The notes: generated by a model from the letters alone, not told the origin. DNA of 64,000 nt from Streptomyces inhibens (GCF_003389455.1 NZ_QUAC01000011.1:1-64000); one strand, 5' to 3'. Shown: positions 41,401 through 49,860, numbered from the stretch's first letter. Translations and numbers: made by a program.

Positions 41401-41861
41401 CGGTCGCGGTGTTCGACGAGGAGTACCGCCGGCTGACGGAGCTGCTGAGCCGGCACTTCTCCGTCGTCCTCGCGGACTGGGCCTATCTGCGGACGGAGAC
41501 CGTCACGGACACCGCCTTGGCGGTGACGGACCGCCTGGTCGTCGTGGTGCGGATGACCGAGCGCGGTCTCGATCAGACGCGGCTGCTGCTGGCTCATCTG
41601 GCGCGCCGCGGGTACCGCGCACTGGCGGAGCGCGCCGTCCTTGTCGTCACGGGTCTGAGCGGACCGGACCGGCCGCTGCGGCGTGACGAGTTCGTCGAGG
41701 GGTTCCGCGACCATTCCGGCGGGCTGGTCTTCATCCCCTTCGACTACCGCCTCGACAGCCAGCGCGATATCGACATCACCCGGCTGCGGTCCAAGACGTA
41801 CGAGGCGTTCATCGACCTGGCCGCGCTGCTGGCCGAGGACTTCCCCGGTCACGCACCGTGA
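38439..41861 (+). CDS. SAV_2336/vWA-like - pseudokinase - MinD-like fusion protein
   Basis: An unusual 1140-residue protein. Residues about 160-530 match the SAV_2336 N-terminal-domain-related region, with a vWA/MIDAS-like core (DLALVVDDGMSM, residues about 183-194). Residues about 564-810 have the fold pattern of a Hanks-type kinase, but the VAIK lysine is Arg594, HRD reads L-P-E (697-699) and DFG reads G-L-G (716-718), so it is a predicted pseudokinase. Residues about 880-1140 resemble MinD/ParA ATPases, but the P-loop reads DAGVGRST, replacing both lysines. It probably functions as a MoxR partner and signal integrator. There is no membrane segment. Confidence 0.88.
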   Translation: MTGGSERLGEVLAVFAGAGVELDRHSLLDALWLAGRLPTGQDTAPLARALCVGHEAADAGDLGDPPPPVPDDGAVTEAEPPDVLPLDNLGGDLHAAPAPATAPRPRRPEYPLPPKNSAAVPLRVPENKALLGELGIGRALRPLRQRRAHTRLQEFDEAATAAALAESGLPDVVLRPGHERWLDLALVVDDGMSMLLWRRLAVEWRTMMQRIGAFRVVRVHGLDTRGPDAPLLRGRPFDPNTTSLPPAVLADPSGQTLVLLLSDGMGAAWRDGRMHRVLRRWAANGPVAVLHALPRRLWGGSGIRADRWRVTTRRRGAAGGSWTVSDPVLPAELAPFNGLPVPVLEASAGPVSVWSRLLASTGGTVQLPLLHAPAGRAAVPLGDDPEGVRRFRDAASPEAYRLAAHIAAVAPVSVPVMRLVQSAVPWSADTAHLAEVFLGGLMQPVEAPVAGPLRDQHRIFDFAEGAKSALLDAVSTPELLRTGRHIGRRLEQLAGRSPDFPAWLAHPDGMDRLPTGSRAFTSVERRLMARLGASVQVAPSDEDDTEFAGPDGWRPLTARDPRRLGPYTLHGRQPGARSLVYLGRDRHGNEAALRVIRPGAPDEARALLATEAEALGRMAGQYAPLLLGTGVHDDPPWIAMQLYRPSGQDEGGPPPQLSSILRPDAASHLRRDTLLSIAYGWHLASAVNLCHLKGLVLPELTPQSVHVVGRSLMLTGLGRCGIDGRFRARGAEAVPTMADNVESLGQILRRLGDKHRAPQSAEGGDMALWQGDTWRPLRDIVTACLSEDPRQRPTAGEVAEGFARYVPLATELRAGDGAADGGAGDGDGASGAARFSFRPGPQIPLDDGSAEPAEEAAQPLRGGGLAPRLGLRRAGPEQQRKWELIRARLGFSYRATVVGVDAGVGRSTVTIALGSLLAAARGGRVIAVDAGYAVGELAGRLNLGGSAGLRRDLLRALPSVGYDDVLRHTLDGPSGLRALTHGLGRTTPVAVFDEEYRRLTELLSRHFSVVLADWAYLRTETVTDTALAVTDRLVVVVRMTERGLDQTRLLLAHLARRGYRALAERAVLVVTGLSGPDRPLRRDEFVEGFRDHSGGLVFIPFDYRLDSQRDIDITRLRSKTYEAFIDLAALLAEDFPGHAP

Positions 41862-41986
41862 TCCGGCGCCGACTCGCTCCCCTCTCCCTGCATGCCGCAC
41901 CATGGAGGAGAGGCGGTAAATTACGAAATATCCGATGAGGCGGTGGCGGGGTCGACGCCCTGGCCCCGAGGGCGGATACGGCGACC

Positions 41987-44476
41987 GTGGCTTACGACGA
42001 CGGCTTCCCGCGTACGGAGGCGGTGCAGGCAGTGACCGCGCGGGTCCTTGGGCATTCCGGGGCTGAGCTGACCGCCGTCTATGTGCCGGCCGAAGGGGAC
42101 GGCGATCTTCAGCTGGCCGAGATGGTCGGAGGCTCCGGCGTTCCCTACGGACTGCCGACGAGCTACGCGGTGTCCGGCAACTCTGCGGTCGCCGCGGCCT
42201 TCCGCACGGGCCTGCCCCAGTGGCTGAGCCCGGCGAAACCCTCGGATTTCGGCGCCTATGACGGTGCCCAGACGGTACTGGCCGATGTCTCGCTGGGCGT
42301 GCTGCCGCTGGGCGAGGATCCCAAACGGCTGGGGTGCCTGGTCGTCGTGGACAAGGCCGACGCCTTTGACGCGGACCGCCGGCACCTTCTGGAGCTGCAC
42401 GCCGACCAGGTGGCCGCGGGGCTGGAGGCCGTCGCGGCCCGGGTCATGGCGCGCACCGAGCGGCGGTCGCTGCTGGGCCCCGGGCTGGACACGCTGCGGG
42501 GCGGCGCATTCACCCTGGTGCTGGGCACCGGGCGGATCGACGCGGACGCACAGGTGCTGGAGCTGTTCGGTATCGCTCCGCGGGAGTTCGACCGGCGGGT
42601 GGAGACGCTGCTGGCGTGCACCGCGCCGGACGACATTCCCGCACTGATGTCGATCGTGGAGCCGGGCGGGGTGACCACCGGCGGCCAGCAGCTGTCGTTC
42701 CGTATCCGCCGGCCGAACGGGGAGTTGCACTGGCTGAGCCTGCGCTGCCGGGTGGTGGTCGACGCCGACGGCGCTCCGGAGCGGATGCTGGGGGTGGTCG
42801 CCGACGCCTCCTATCTGCGTCCCAGTGCCGACGAGGTCTCCGTCGTGCAGCGGCTGTCCGCCGCGCTGGCCGGGGCGACGACCATCCGGGAGGTGAGCCG
42901 GGCGGTGGTCGCGGCGCTGCGTGCGCCGCTGTCGGCCAGTCGGGTGGCGGTCGCCGAGCTGGAGGCCGACCGGCTGGTGGTGACGCTCCTCGACCCTCCG
43001 GAACCCGTAGCCTGGCCGGCCTTGTGGCAGTCCGAGTGGCGGTCCGAATGGCCCGATGCCTCGTGTCACGCGATGCCCACGCTGGAGGGCGTGCTGCGGG
43101 GCGGGCATGTCGCCCTGTGGCCTCCTGATGCCGCCTTGGAGCCCGGCCTCGCGGGCATCGGCCCCGGTGGGCTCGCCGTACTGCCGCTGCCGGCCGACGG
43201 GCGGATCGTGGGGGTGTGCCTGGTCGGGTGGGACGAGCCGCATTCGTTCGGGCCGGAGGAGCGGTCGCTGCTGACCGCGACCGCGGGTCTGGTGGGGCAG
43301 GCCCTGGTGCGGGCCCATGCAATGGACGCCGGGCACGAGCTCGCCACGATGCTGCAGCGCAGTCTGCTGCCCCGTAAGCTGCCGGCGCTCCCGGGAGGGG
43401 TGGCCGTGGCCCGCTATCTGCCCGCCACGATGGGCCTCGAAGTGGGCGGCGACTGGTACGACGTGATCCCGCTGTCCGACGGCCATGTGGCGTTCGTGAT
43501 CGGCGATGTGGAGGGGCACAGCGCCGGTGCCGCCACGATCATGGGCCAGATGCGCACGGCCATCAGGGCCTACGCGGTGGAGGGCCATCCGCCCGATGTG
43601 GTGGTCGCCCACGCCAACCGTCTGCTCCACGGCATGGAGACCGATCTCTTCGCCACCTGCTGCTATGTGGACCTGGACATGGAGGAGGGCATCGCCTGGT
43701 TCGTCCGGGCCGGGCATCTGCCGCCGTTGCTGCGGTACCCGGACGGCAGCACCGAGGAACTGTCGGTCGAGGGCGGGCCCCCGCTGGGCGTGGCCGCGGA
43801 CGGGGAATTCCCGTTGACCGAGGTCGGGCTGGCTCCCGGCACCGTTCTGGTGCTGCTCACGGACGGCCTGGCCGAGTCGGCCAGCCTTCCCCTGGACGAC
43901 GGCATCCGCCGCGTACGAGAGCTGCTCGCCGCAGCCGACCCTGCCGATGCCGGGCGGGTCGCCGATGCACTGCTGGGGAGCGACAAGCGGCGCGACGACG
44001 ATGTGGCGGTGCTGGTCCTGCGCTACGACGGGATGCGGGTCCGCCCGACCCGGGTCCGCTGGACGGTGTGGCGGCTGCCCGACGCCGTCATGCACGCCCG
44101 CCGTTTCACCGGACGCACGCTGCGCACCTGGGGTGTGACGGAGGAGGTGGACGTGGCGCTGCTCGTGGTGTCCGAGCTGGTCACCAACGCCATTGCGCAC
44201 ACACAGGGCGAGGTGCGGCTGGATCTGACGCTGACCGCCGACCGTCTGCGGATCGCCGTGAACGACGCCTCGCCGCGGGCACCTGTCAAGCCGGCGACGG
44301 TGGACTGGGAGGCGACCGGCGGCCGCGGGCTGCTGCTGGTCGAGGCGATGTCGGCGTCCTGGGGCTCGGTGCCGCTGAGCGGCGGCAAGCAGGTGTGGAG
44401 CGAGGTCGCCCTGCAGCCGGGCGAGCGGCTCGGCACGGGGGATGCGGCCGCTGCGGAGGGTGAGGAGGTCCGGTGA
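41987..44476 (+). CDS. PAS-GAF-SpoIIE phosphatase-HATPase sensor protein
   Basis: An 829-residue SpoIIE-type phosphatase, the third in this window. The N-terminal GAF-like region (about 20-150), a PAS domain (about 165-280) and a second GAF (about 290-450) are followed by the PP2C domain (about 460-685; GGDWYDVI, VIGDVEGHSAGAATIMGQM, LTDGLAESA, RDDDVAVLVL) and an RsbW-like HATPase (about 700-815; ELVTNAIAH, GGRGLLLVEAM). Metal motifs are intact. GTG 41987 is the first usable start after an in-frame stop. Its stop lies 1 bp before the sugar-binding protein start, so the two genes are coupled. Confidence 0.92.
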   Translation: MAYDDGFPRTEAVQAVTARVLGHSGAELTAVYVPAEGDGDLQLAEMVGGSGVPYGLPTSYAVSGNSAVAAAFRTGLPQWLSPAKPSDFGAYDGAQTVLADVSLGVLPLGEDPKRLGCLVVVDKADAFDADRRHLLELHADQVAAGLEAVAARVMARTERRSLLGPGLDTLRGGAFTLVLGTGRIDADAQVLELFGIAPREFDRRVETLLACTAPDDIPALMSIVEPGGVTTGGQQLSFRIRRPNGELHWLSLRCRVVVDADGAPERMLGVVADASYLRPSADEVSVVQRLSAALAGATTIREVSRAVVAALRAPLSASRVAVAELEADRLVVTLLDPPEPVAWPALWQSEWRSEWPDASCHAMPTLEGVLRGGHVALWPPDAALEPGLAGIGPGGLAVLPLPADGRIVGVCLVGWDEPHSFGPEERSLLTATAGLVGQALVRAHAMDAGHELATMLQRSLLPRKLPALPGGVAVARYLPATMGLEVGGDWYDVIPLSDGHVAFVIGDVEGHSAGAATIMGQMRTAIRAYAVEGHPPDVVVAHANRLLHGMETDLFATCCYVDLDMEEGIAWFVRAGHLPPLLRYPDGSTEELSVEGGPPLGVAADGEFPLTEVGLAPGTVLVLLTDGLAESASLPLDDGIRRVRELLAAADPADAGRVADALLGSDKRRDDDVAVLVLRYDGMRVRPTRVRWTVWRLPDAVMHARRFTGRTLRTWGVTEEVDVALLVVSELVTNAIAHTQGEVRLDLTLTADRLRIAVNDASPRAPVKPATVDWEATGGRGLLLVEAMSASWGSVPLSGGKQVWSEVALQPGERLGTGDAAAAEGEEVR

Positions 44477-44477
44477 C

Positions 44478-45578
44478 GTGAATGCTCGCCTGCGGGGTGC
44501 TGCCGTCGTCCTGGCCGGCCTGTGCATGGTGGCCGGCCCGGCCGCCTGCGGGGAGGCAGGCGGGGCGCACGAGCCGACCGGACCTGCTTCCGGCGGAGCG
44601 TTGAAGATCGGTGTGCTGATCCCGGACAGCACCTCTCGCTTCCACTATTTCGACAAGCCGCTGATCGAGAAGAAGATCCATCAGCTGTGCGGTGAGTGCA
44701 CGGTGGAGACCGTGAGCGCGCAGCATGACGTGGCCACCCAGCAGCAGCAGATGGACGCGATGATCACCAAGCGGGTGAACGTACTGATCCTCGACGCCAC
44801 CGACTCCAAGTCGCTGCGTGCCCCGGTCGAGAACGCGCGCCGGGCCGGCATCCCGGTGGTCGCCTATGACCGCCTCGTGGAGGGGCCGGTCTCGGGCTAT
44901 GTCTCCTTCGACGGCGCGAAGGTCGGCCGGCTCCAGGGCGAGGCGCTGCTCAGGGCACTCGGGGACAAGGCGCACAGCAGCCAGATCGTCATGATGAACG
45001 GCGCTTCGACGGACCCCAACTCCGCCTGGTTCAAGGCGGGCGCGCTGTCCGTCCTCCAGGGCAAGGTGCGGATCGGCAAGGCGTACAACACCGCCGGCTG
45101 GCGTCCGGAAGTCGCCAACGCCAATATGTCCGGCGCCATCGCGGCCCTCGGCGCCGAGAACATCGACGGCGTCTACTCCGCCAATGACGGCCTCGCCTCC
45201 GGCATCATCTCCGCGCTCAAGGCCGCGAAGGTCGATCCGCTGCCGCCGATCACCGGCCAGGACGCCGAGCTCACCGCCATTCAGCGCATCGTTGCGGGCG
45301 AGCAGTACATGACCGTCCTCAAGCCCTTCAAGCCCGAGGCCGACGCCGCCGCCACCATGGCCGTCGCGCTGGCGCGCGGCGAGAAGCTCGACGACATCGC
45401 CAAGCAGCGGATCAACAGCCCGACCACGCACGGCATCCCGGCCGTGCTGCTCACCCCGGTCCCGGTGACCGTGCAGCACATCAAGGACACCGTGATCAAG
45501 GACGGCATGTACACGATCGATCAGATCTGCACCCCCAAGTACGCGTCCGCCTGCGCGAAGGCGGGGCTCACCAGGTAA
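44478..45578 (+). CDS. Sugar ABC transporter substrate-binding lipoprotein (XylF-like)
   Basis: A 366-residue periplasmic-binding-protein-1 family protein of the xylose/ribose type. The signal peptide ends in a lipobox (VAGPAAC). Motifs include KIGVLIPDSTSRFHYFDKPLIEKK, TDSKSLRAPVENARRAGIPVVAYDRLV (DR substrate contact) and YSANDGLASGII, which are close to XylF/ChvE. The start is GTG 44478 with GAGGAGGTC upstream. It is the first gene of the transport operon proper but is cotranscribed with the SpoIIE phosphatase just upstream. Confidence 0.92.
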   Translation: MNARLRGAAVVLAGLCMVAGPAACGEAGGAHEPTGPASGGALKIGVLIPDSTSRFHYFDKPLIEKKIHQLCGECTVETVSAQHDVATQQQQMDAMITKRVNVLILDATDSKSLRAPVENARRAGIPVVAYDRLVEGPVSGYVSFDGAKVGRLQGEALLRALGDKAHSSQIVMMNGASTDPNSAWFKAGALSVLQGKVRIGKAYNTAGWRPEVANANMSGAIAALGAENIDGVYSANDGLASGIISALKAAKVDPLPPITGQDAELTAIQRIVAGEQYMTVLKPFKPEADAAATMAVALARGEKLDDIAKQRINSPTTHGIPAVLLTPVPVTVQHIKDTVIKDGMYTIDQICTPKYASACAKAGLTR

Positions 45579-45590
45579 GGCAGGTACCCC

Positions 45591-46370
45591 ATGACAGCAC
45601 CGCCCTTGCTGGCGCTGCGCGGAATCTTCAAGCGGTTCGGCGCCGTCCAGGCCCTCGCGGACGTCGAGCTGGAGATCCGCGCTGGTCAGGTCGTCGCGCT
45701 CGTGGGGGACAACGGCGCGGGCAAATCCACACTGATCAAGGTGATCGCCGGGGTCGACCCCGCTGACGAGGGCGTTATCGAGTGGGACGGCCGACCGGTC
45801 CACCTCGCCCGGCCGCATGACGCCCAGGACCTGGGGATCGCCACGGTGTACCAGGATCTCGCGCTGTGCGACAACCTCGATGTGGTCGGCAATCTCTTCC
45901 TCGGCCGCGAGATCCACCGGGCCGGTCTGCTGGACGAGGTGGAGATGGAGCGCCTCACCCTGGACCTGCTCCAGACCCTCGCCATCCGGATGCCCAGCGT
46001 GCGCCTCCCGGTCGCCTCGCTGTCCGGCGGCCAGCGGCAGACCGTCGCGATCTCCCGTTCGCTGATCGGCGAGCCCCGGCTGGTCCTGCTCGACGAGCCC
46101 ACCGCGTCGCTGGGCATCGAGCAGACCGCGCAGGTCCTCGACCTCGTCGAGCAGCTGCGCGAACGTGGCCTCGGGGTGCTGCTGATCAGCCACAACATGG
46201 GGGACGTCAAGGCCGTCGCGGACTGGATCGCGGTACTGCGGCTCGGCCGCAACAACGGGTTCTTCGATGTCACGACCACGTCCCACGAGCAGATCATCTC
46301 GTCCATCACCGGGGCCACCGACAACGCCGTGACGCGCCGCGCGGCACCCGGGTGGGAGGTGGGGAGGTGA
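45591..46370 (+). CDS. Sugar ABC transporter ATP-binding protein, single domain (XylG-like)
   Basis: A 259-residue single-NBD ATPase, about half the usual RbsA/XylG length (two NBDs, about 500 residues). Walker A is GDNGAGKST, the signature LSGGQRQTVAISRSL, Walker B LVLLDEPTASLG and the H-loop LLISHNMGDVKAVADWIAVL. It lies 12 bp after the binding-protein gene and overlaps the permease start (GTGA). The single-domain form occurs in several streptomycete XylFGH-type operons and probably works as a homodimer. Confidence 0.92.
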   Translation: MTAPPLLALRGIFKRFGAVQALADVELEIRAGQVVALVGDNGAGKSTLIKVIAGVDPADEGVIEWDGRPVHLARPHDAQDLGIATVYQDLALCDNLDVVGNLFLGREIHRAGLLDEVEMERLTLDLLQTLAIRMPSVRLPVASLSGGQRQTVAISRSLIGEPRLVLLDEPTASLGIEQTAQVLDLVEQLRERGLGVLLISHNMGDVKAVADWIAVLRLGRNNGFFDVTTTSHEQIISSITGATDNAVTRRAAPGWEVGR

Positions 46371-47623
46371 GCAGGACATGGTCGTCGCCGCTGCGCAAGC
46401 GCCTCCCGGCCGGCCGGGACGAACGGCCCCCGCCCGGGCGCGGCCGGCAGAACCCCCTCGACATGCTCAAACGCAGATTCCACAGCGGCGAGCTCGGCTC
46501 GGTCCCGGTCGCCCTCGGCCTGCTCGTGGTGTGGATCATCTTCGCGGGCCTCAACGAGAACTTCCTCTCGCCGCGGAATCTGTCCAACCTGAGCGTGGAT
46601 ATCGTCGGTATCGGGATGATCTCGACCGGGGTCGTCTTTGTGCTGCTGCTCGGTGAGATCGATCTGTCGGTCGGCTCGGTGAGCGGACTGGCGGCGGCCG
46701 GGTTCGCGGTGCTGAACGTGATCCATGGTGTGCCGGAAGGCCTTGCGCTGCTGCTCGCGGTGGTGGCCGGCACGGTCATCGGAGCCGTACAGGGGTTCTT
46801 CTTCGCGAAGGTCGGGGTGCCCGCGTTCGTGGTCACACTGGCGGGCCTGCTGGGCTGGAACGGTCTGATGCTCTACATCCTGGGGTCCAGCGGCACCATC
46901 AACCTGGACGACAAGGGCCTGGTCGCCATGCTGACCAACTACTACTTCACCAATGTCGCCGCCGCGTACGGCCTGGCGGCGCTCGGCACCGCCGGGTACT
47001 TCCTCGCCTCCTACCAGGACGTACGGCGCCGCAAGGCCGCCGGAGTGCCGGCCAGGCCGCTGCGCGAGATCGTCCTGCGCACCGGTGTGCTGGCGGTGAT
47101 CTGCCTGGCCGCGGCCGCTGTGCTCAACGAGTTCCACGGCCTGCCGCTGGCCCTGCTGATCTTCCTGGTCTTCCTCGTGGGCCTCGACCAGGTCCTGCGC
47201 CGTACGCCCTACGGACGGATGGTCTTCGCGCTCGGCGGCAGCGTCGAGGCCTCCCGCCGTACCGGCCTCAATGTGGACCTGGTGCGGATCTCGGTGTTCA
47301 TGGTGTCGGGGACGATGGCCGCGATCGGCGGCCTGTTCCTGGCCTCCCGCGTCACCTCGGCCACCCAGACCTCGGGGTCGGGCAATCTGCTGATGGACGC
47401 CATCGCCGCCGCGGTCATCGGCGGCACCAGCATGTTCGGCGGCCGGGGCAGGACCTGGTCCGCGCTGCTCGGTGTGCTGGTCATCCAGTCGATCGCCTCC
47501 GGTGTGGCGCTCATGGGCATCCAGACCGCCGCCCAGTTCATGATCACCGGTGGTGTACTGCTGGTCGCCGTGGTCATCGACTCGCTGTCGCGGCGGGCGC
47601 AGAAGGCACACGGGCGGGTCTGA
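46367..47623 (+). CDS. Sugar ABC transporter permease (XylH-like)
   Basis: A 418-residue inner-membrane permease of the BPD_transp_2 family, with about ten helices. Family motifs are FLSPRNLSNLSVDIVGIGMISTGVVFVLLLGEIDLSVGS and AAVIGGTSMFGGRGR. A 45-residue basic cytoplasmic N-terminus precedes the first helix. GTG 46367 overlaps the ATPase stop, indicating coupling. With the two upstream genes it makes a complete CUT2-type importer, substrate probably a pentose. Confidence 0.92.
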   Translation: MSRTWSSPLRKRLPAGRDERPPPGRGRQNPLDMLKRRFHSGELGSVPVALGLLVVWIIFAGLNENFLSPRNLSNLSVDIVGIGMISTGVVFVLLLGEIDLSVGSVSGLAAAGFAVLNVIHGVPEGLALLLAVVAGTVIGAVQGFFFAKVGVPAFVVTLAGLLGWNGLMLYILGSSGTINLDDKGLVAMLTNYYFTNVAAAYGLAALGTAGYFLASYQDVRRRKAAGVPARPLREIVLRTGVLAVICLAAAAVLNEFHGLPLALLIFLVFLVGLDQVLRRTPYGRMVFALGGSVEASRRTGLNVDLVRISVFMVSGTMAAIGGLFLASRVTSATQTSGSGNLLMDAIAAAVIGGTSMFGGRGRTWSALLGVLVIQSIASGVALMGIQTAAQFMITGGVLLVAVVIDSLSRRAQKAHGRV

Positions 47624-47668
47624 CACCGCCGCGTTTGGGCCGGGGTGCGCCAAGGAACACCTCAGCCG

Positions 47669-48826
47669 ATGTCCGCGATCACCCATGCACTGTCCCTCGC
47701 GGGGTCCATGACCTGGGAAATCACCTGGGCGTTGATCCTGGGCTTTGCGCTGTCCGCGATCGTCCAGGCCGTGGTGCGCAAATCCACCGTCGTCGGCCTG
47801 CTCGGCGACGACCGCCCCCGCACGCTGGCGCTGGCCTCCGCGCTGGGCGCCGCGTCCTCCTCCTGCTCGTACGCCGCCGTCGCCCTCGCACGTTCCCTGT
47901 TCCGTAAAGGCGCGCATTTCACCGCCGCCATGGCGTTCGAGATCGCCTCCACGAACCTGGTGGTCGAACTCGGCGTCATCCTGGCGCTGTTGCTGGGGTG
48001 GCAGTTCACGGCCGCGGAGTTCATCGGCGGACCGGTCATGATCCTGCTGCTGGCCCTGCTGTTCCGCCTCTTTCTGCGCGAGAAGCTGCTGGGCCGGGCC
48101 CGCGAGCAGGCCGAACGCGGCCTGGCCGGCTCGATGGAAGGCCATGCCGCGATGGACATGTCCGTGCGGCGCGAGGGTTCCTTCGCGCAGCGGCTGTTCT
48201 CCGGTGCGGGATTCACCTCGACCGCGCATGTCTTCGTGATGGAGTGGGCCGCGATCATCAAGGACCTGGTGATCGGCCTGCTGATCGCCGGCGCGATCGC
48301 CGCCTGGGTCCCCGACAGCTTCTGGCGCGCCTTCTTCTTCGAAGGCCACCCGCTGGCCGCGAAGCTGTGGGGGCCGCTGATCGGTCCGCTGGTGGCGATC
48401 GCCTCGTTCGTCTGCTCCATCGGCAATGTGCCGCTGGCGGTGGTCCTGTGGAAGGGCGGCATCAGCTTCGGCGGGGTGGTCGCCTTCATCTTCTCCGACC
48501 TGCTGATCCTGCCGATCCTGAACATCTACCGGAAGTACTACGGGGCCAAGATGGCCCTCTTTCTGCTGGGCACGTTCTACGCGGCCGTCGTGGTGGCGGG
48601 CTACTTCGTCGAATTCACCTTCGGCGCACTGGGCCTGATCCCCCACCAGGCCGACGCGCAGATCCCCATGTCGGGCGTCTCCTGGAACTACACCACCTGG
48701 CTCAACATCGTCTTTCTGCTGCTCGCCGCCGCACTGGTCCATCGCTTCCTGCGCACCGGGGGCCGTGCCATGCTCCGCATGATGGGCGGCTCACCGCACG
48801 AGCCGCACGAGGAGCATGCGGCCTGA
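47669..48826 (+). CDS. COG0701-type permease (YraQ/ArsP family)
   Basis: A 385-residue membrane protein with about ten helices. The pattern TLALASALGAASSSCSYAAVALARSLFRKGAHFTAAMAFEIASTNLV followed by CSIGNVPLAVVLWKGGISFGGVVAFIFSDLLILPILNIYRKYYG matches the COG0701 permease family, with its two conserved Cys-containing membrane motifs. Members include the organoarsenical permease ArsP; the substrate here is unknown. The start is ATG 47669; GTG 47645 is possible. It is 45 bp after the XylH-like gene and may be partly cotranscribed. Confidence 0.85.
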   Translation: MSAITHALSLAGSMTWEITWALILGFALSAIVQAVVRKSTVVGLLGDDRPRTLALASALGAASSSCSYAAVALARSLFRKGAHFTAAMAFEIASTNLVVELGVILALLLGWQFTAAEFIGGPVMILLLALLFRLFLREKLLGRAREQAERGLAGSMEGHAAMDMSVRREGSFAQRLFSGAGFTSTAHVFVMEWAAIIKDLVIGLLIAGAIAAWVPDSFWRAFFFEGHPLAAKLWGPLIGPLVAIASFVCSIGNVPLAVVLWKGGISFGGVVAFIFSDLLILPILNIYRKYYGAKMALFLLGTFYAAVVVAGYFVEFTFGALGLIPHQADAQIPMSGVSWNYTTWLNIVFLLLAAALVHRFLRTGGRAMLRMMGGSPHEPHEEHAA

Positions 48827-48870
48827 CGCCCCTCGGATCACCCCTCCTTCGGGTCACGCCCCGTCGCCGG

Positions 48871-49860
48871 TCACGGCCCGATCGTCAGCACCTGCCCCAC
48901 CGGACGCCGTGGCGTACGGGGCCCGGACGGGCCGTAGCCCAGGCGGACGACCATCTGCACATGGCCGGTTCCGGAGACCGGGTCGCGCAGGATCCACCGC
49001 AGCTCCGGCCATTCGAGGGCCTGGGTCGCGAACGAGGCGGTCACACCGTGCAGCGTGGCCAGGAGCAGTACCCGTTCCAGGCCCTGGCCCGCGCGCAGCC
49101 AGTCGGTGGGGGTGTCGCCCGCGGTGCTCAGCAGCGCCAGTTGCGGGTGGCGCTCGAAGTCGAAGAACGGCCGTCCGGGGACCGGGCGCAGTCCGGCGAA
49201 ATCACGGGCCGGCGCCATGCCCGCGCGCTTGCGGGGGCCCAAGGCGTAGTCCGGGATCCCGTCCACGGGCGCCTCGGCCGAGGTGTCCCGGATCCAGCTG
49301 CGCTCCTCCGCCGCCCGGTCCGGGTCCATGTGGTCATAGCCTTCCGCGTCGCTGATGAGGGCGAGCACCGTCTGGAGGTGCGGCGGCGTCACCCACGCGA
49401 ACTGCGCGCCCTCGCGGCGGGCGGCCTCGCCAAGGTCCGTACGGACGCTCTCCGGGATCTGCCGGTCCGCGAAGGGGTAGCGGCTGGTGTGCCGTTCATG
49501 GATCGCGGGATACAGGTCGGTGAGCGCCTCGTCCGGCATCGCGTGCCGGGCGTCCAGCCGCACCGTGGCCAGCAGTGCCGGATCGGCCGGGACCGGCAGC
49601 AGCGTGGTGGCCGTCCGGTGTCCGGCCTGCCCGGCGGCCACCCTCAGGTTCAGCAACGCCGCGCCACAGCCGAGGTGCAGGCCGCGGGTGGCCGGGTCGC
49701 CGTGCAGCAGCGCGCGCTCCAGATCGGCCCGGAGCACGAAGGTGCGGCTGCCGCGGTGGTAGCGGAAGCGCCATGGCTGGGCGTTGTGCATGGAGGGAGC
49801 GGTGGTGGCGTCGGTGACGATGCCGGTCACCGTGGCGTCGTCGAGGGTTCGGGTGGACAC
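48871..49860 (-). CDS. Acg-family nitroreductase-like FMN-binding protein
   Basis: A 329-residue protein of the Acg/Rv3131 branch of the nitroreductase superfamily. The opening TAPSMHNAQPWRFRY is the family FMN-binding signature, and the middle contains PAIHERHTSRYPF and HPQLALLSTAGDTPTDWLRAGQGLERVLLLATLHGV. Acg-type proteins are induced in hypoxia and dormancy in mycobacteria. The start at 49860 is divergent from a universal stress gene, with a DosR-box-like dyad in between, which supports membership in a DevR-type regulon. Confidence 0.9.
   Translation of the reverse strand: MSTRTLDDATVTGIVTDATTAPSMHNAQPWRFRYHRGSRTFVLRADLERALLHGDPATRGLHLGCGAALLNLRVAAGQAGHRTATTLLPVPADPALLATVRLDARHAMPDEALTDLYPAIHERHTSRYPFADRQIPESVRTDLGEAARREGAQFAWVTPPHLQTVLALISDAEGYDHMDPDRAAEERSWIRDTSAEAPVDGIPDYALGPRKRAGMAPARDFAGLRPVPGRPFFDFERHPQLALLSTAGDTPTDWLRAGQGLERVLLLATLHGVTASFATQALEWPELRWILRDPVSGTGHVQMVVRLGYGPSGPRTPRRPVGQVLTIGP

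Noticed and set aside
34919..41861. Idea that the VMAP cassette lies on a prophage or integrative element
   Set aside because: No integrase, attachment-site duplication or tRNA gene nearby, and composition matches the neighbours.
45686..48742. 1018-codon minus-strand frame opposite the XylGH-like and COG0701 genes
   Set aside because: Same shadow effect; the plus-strand proteins have complete ABC and membrane motifs.
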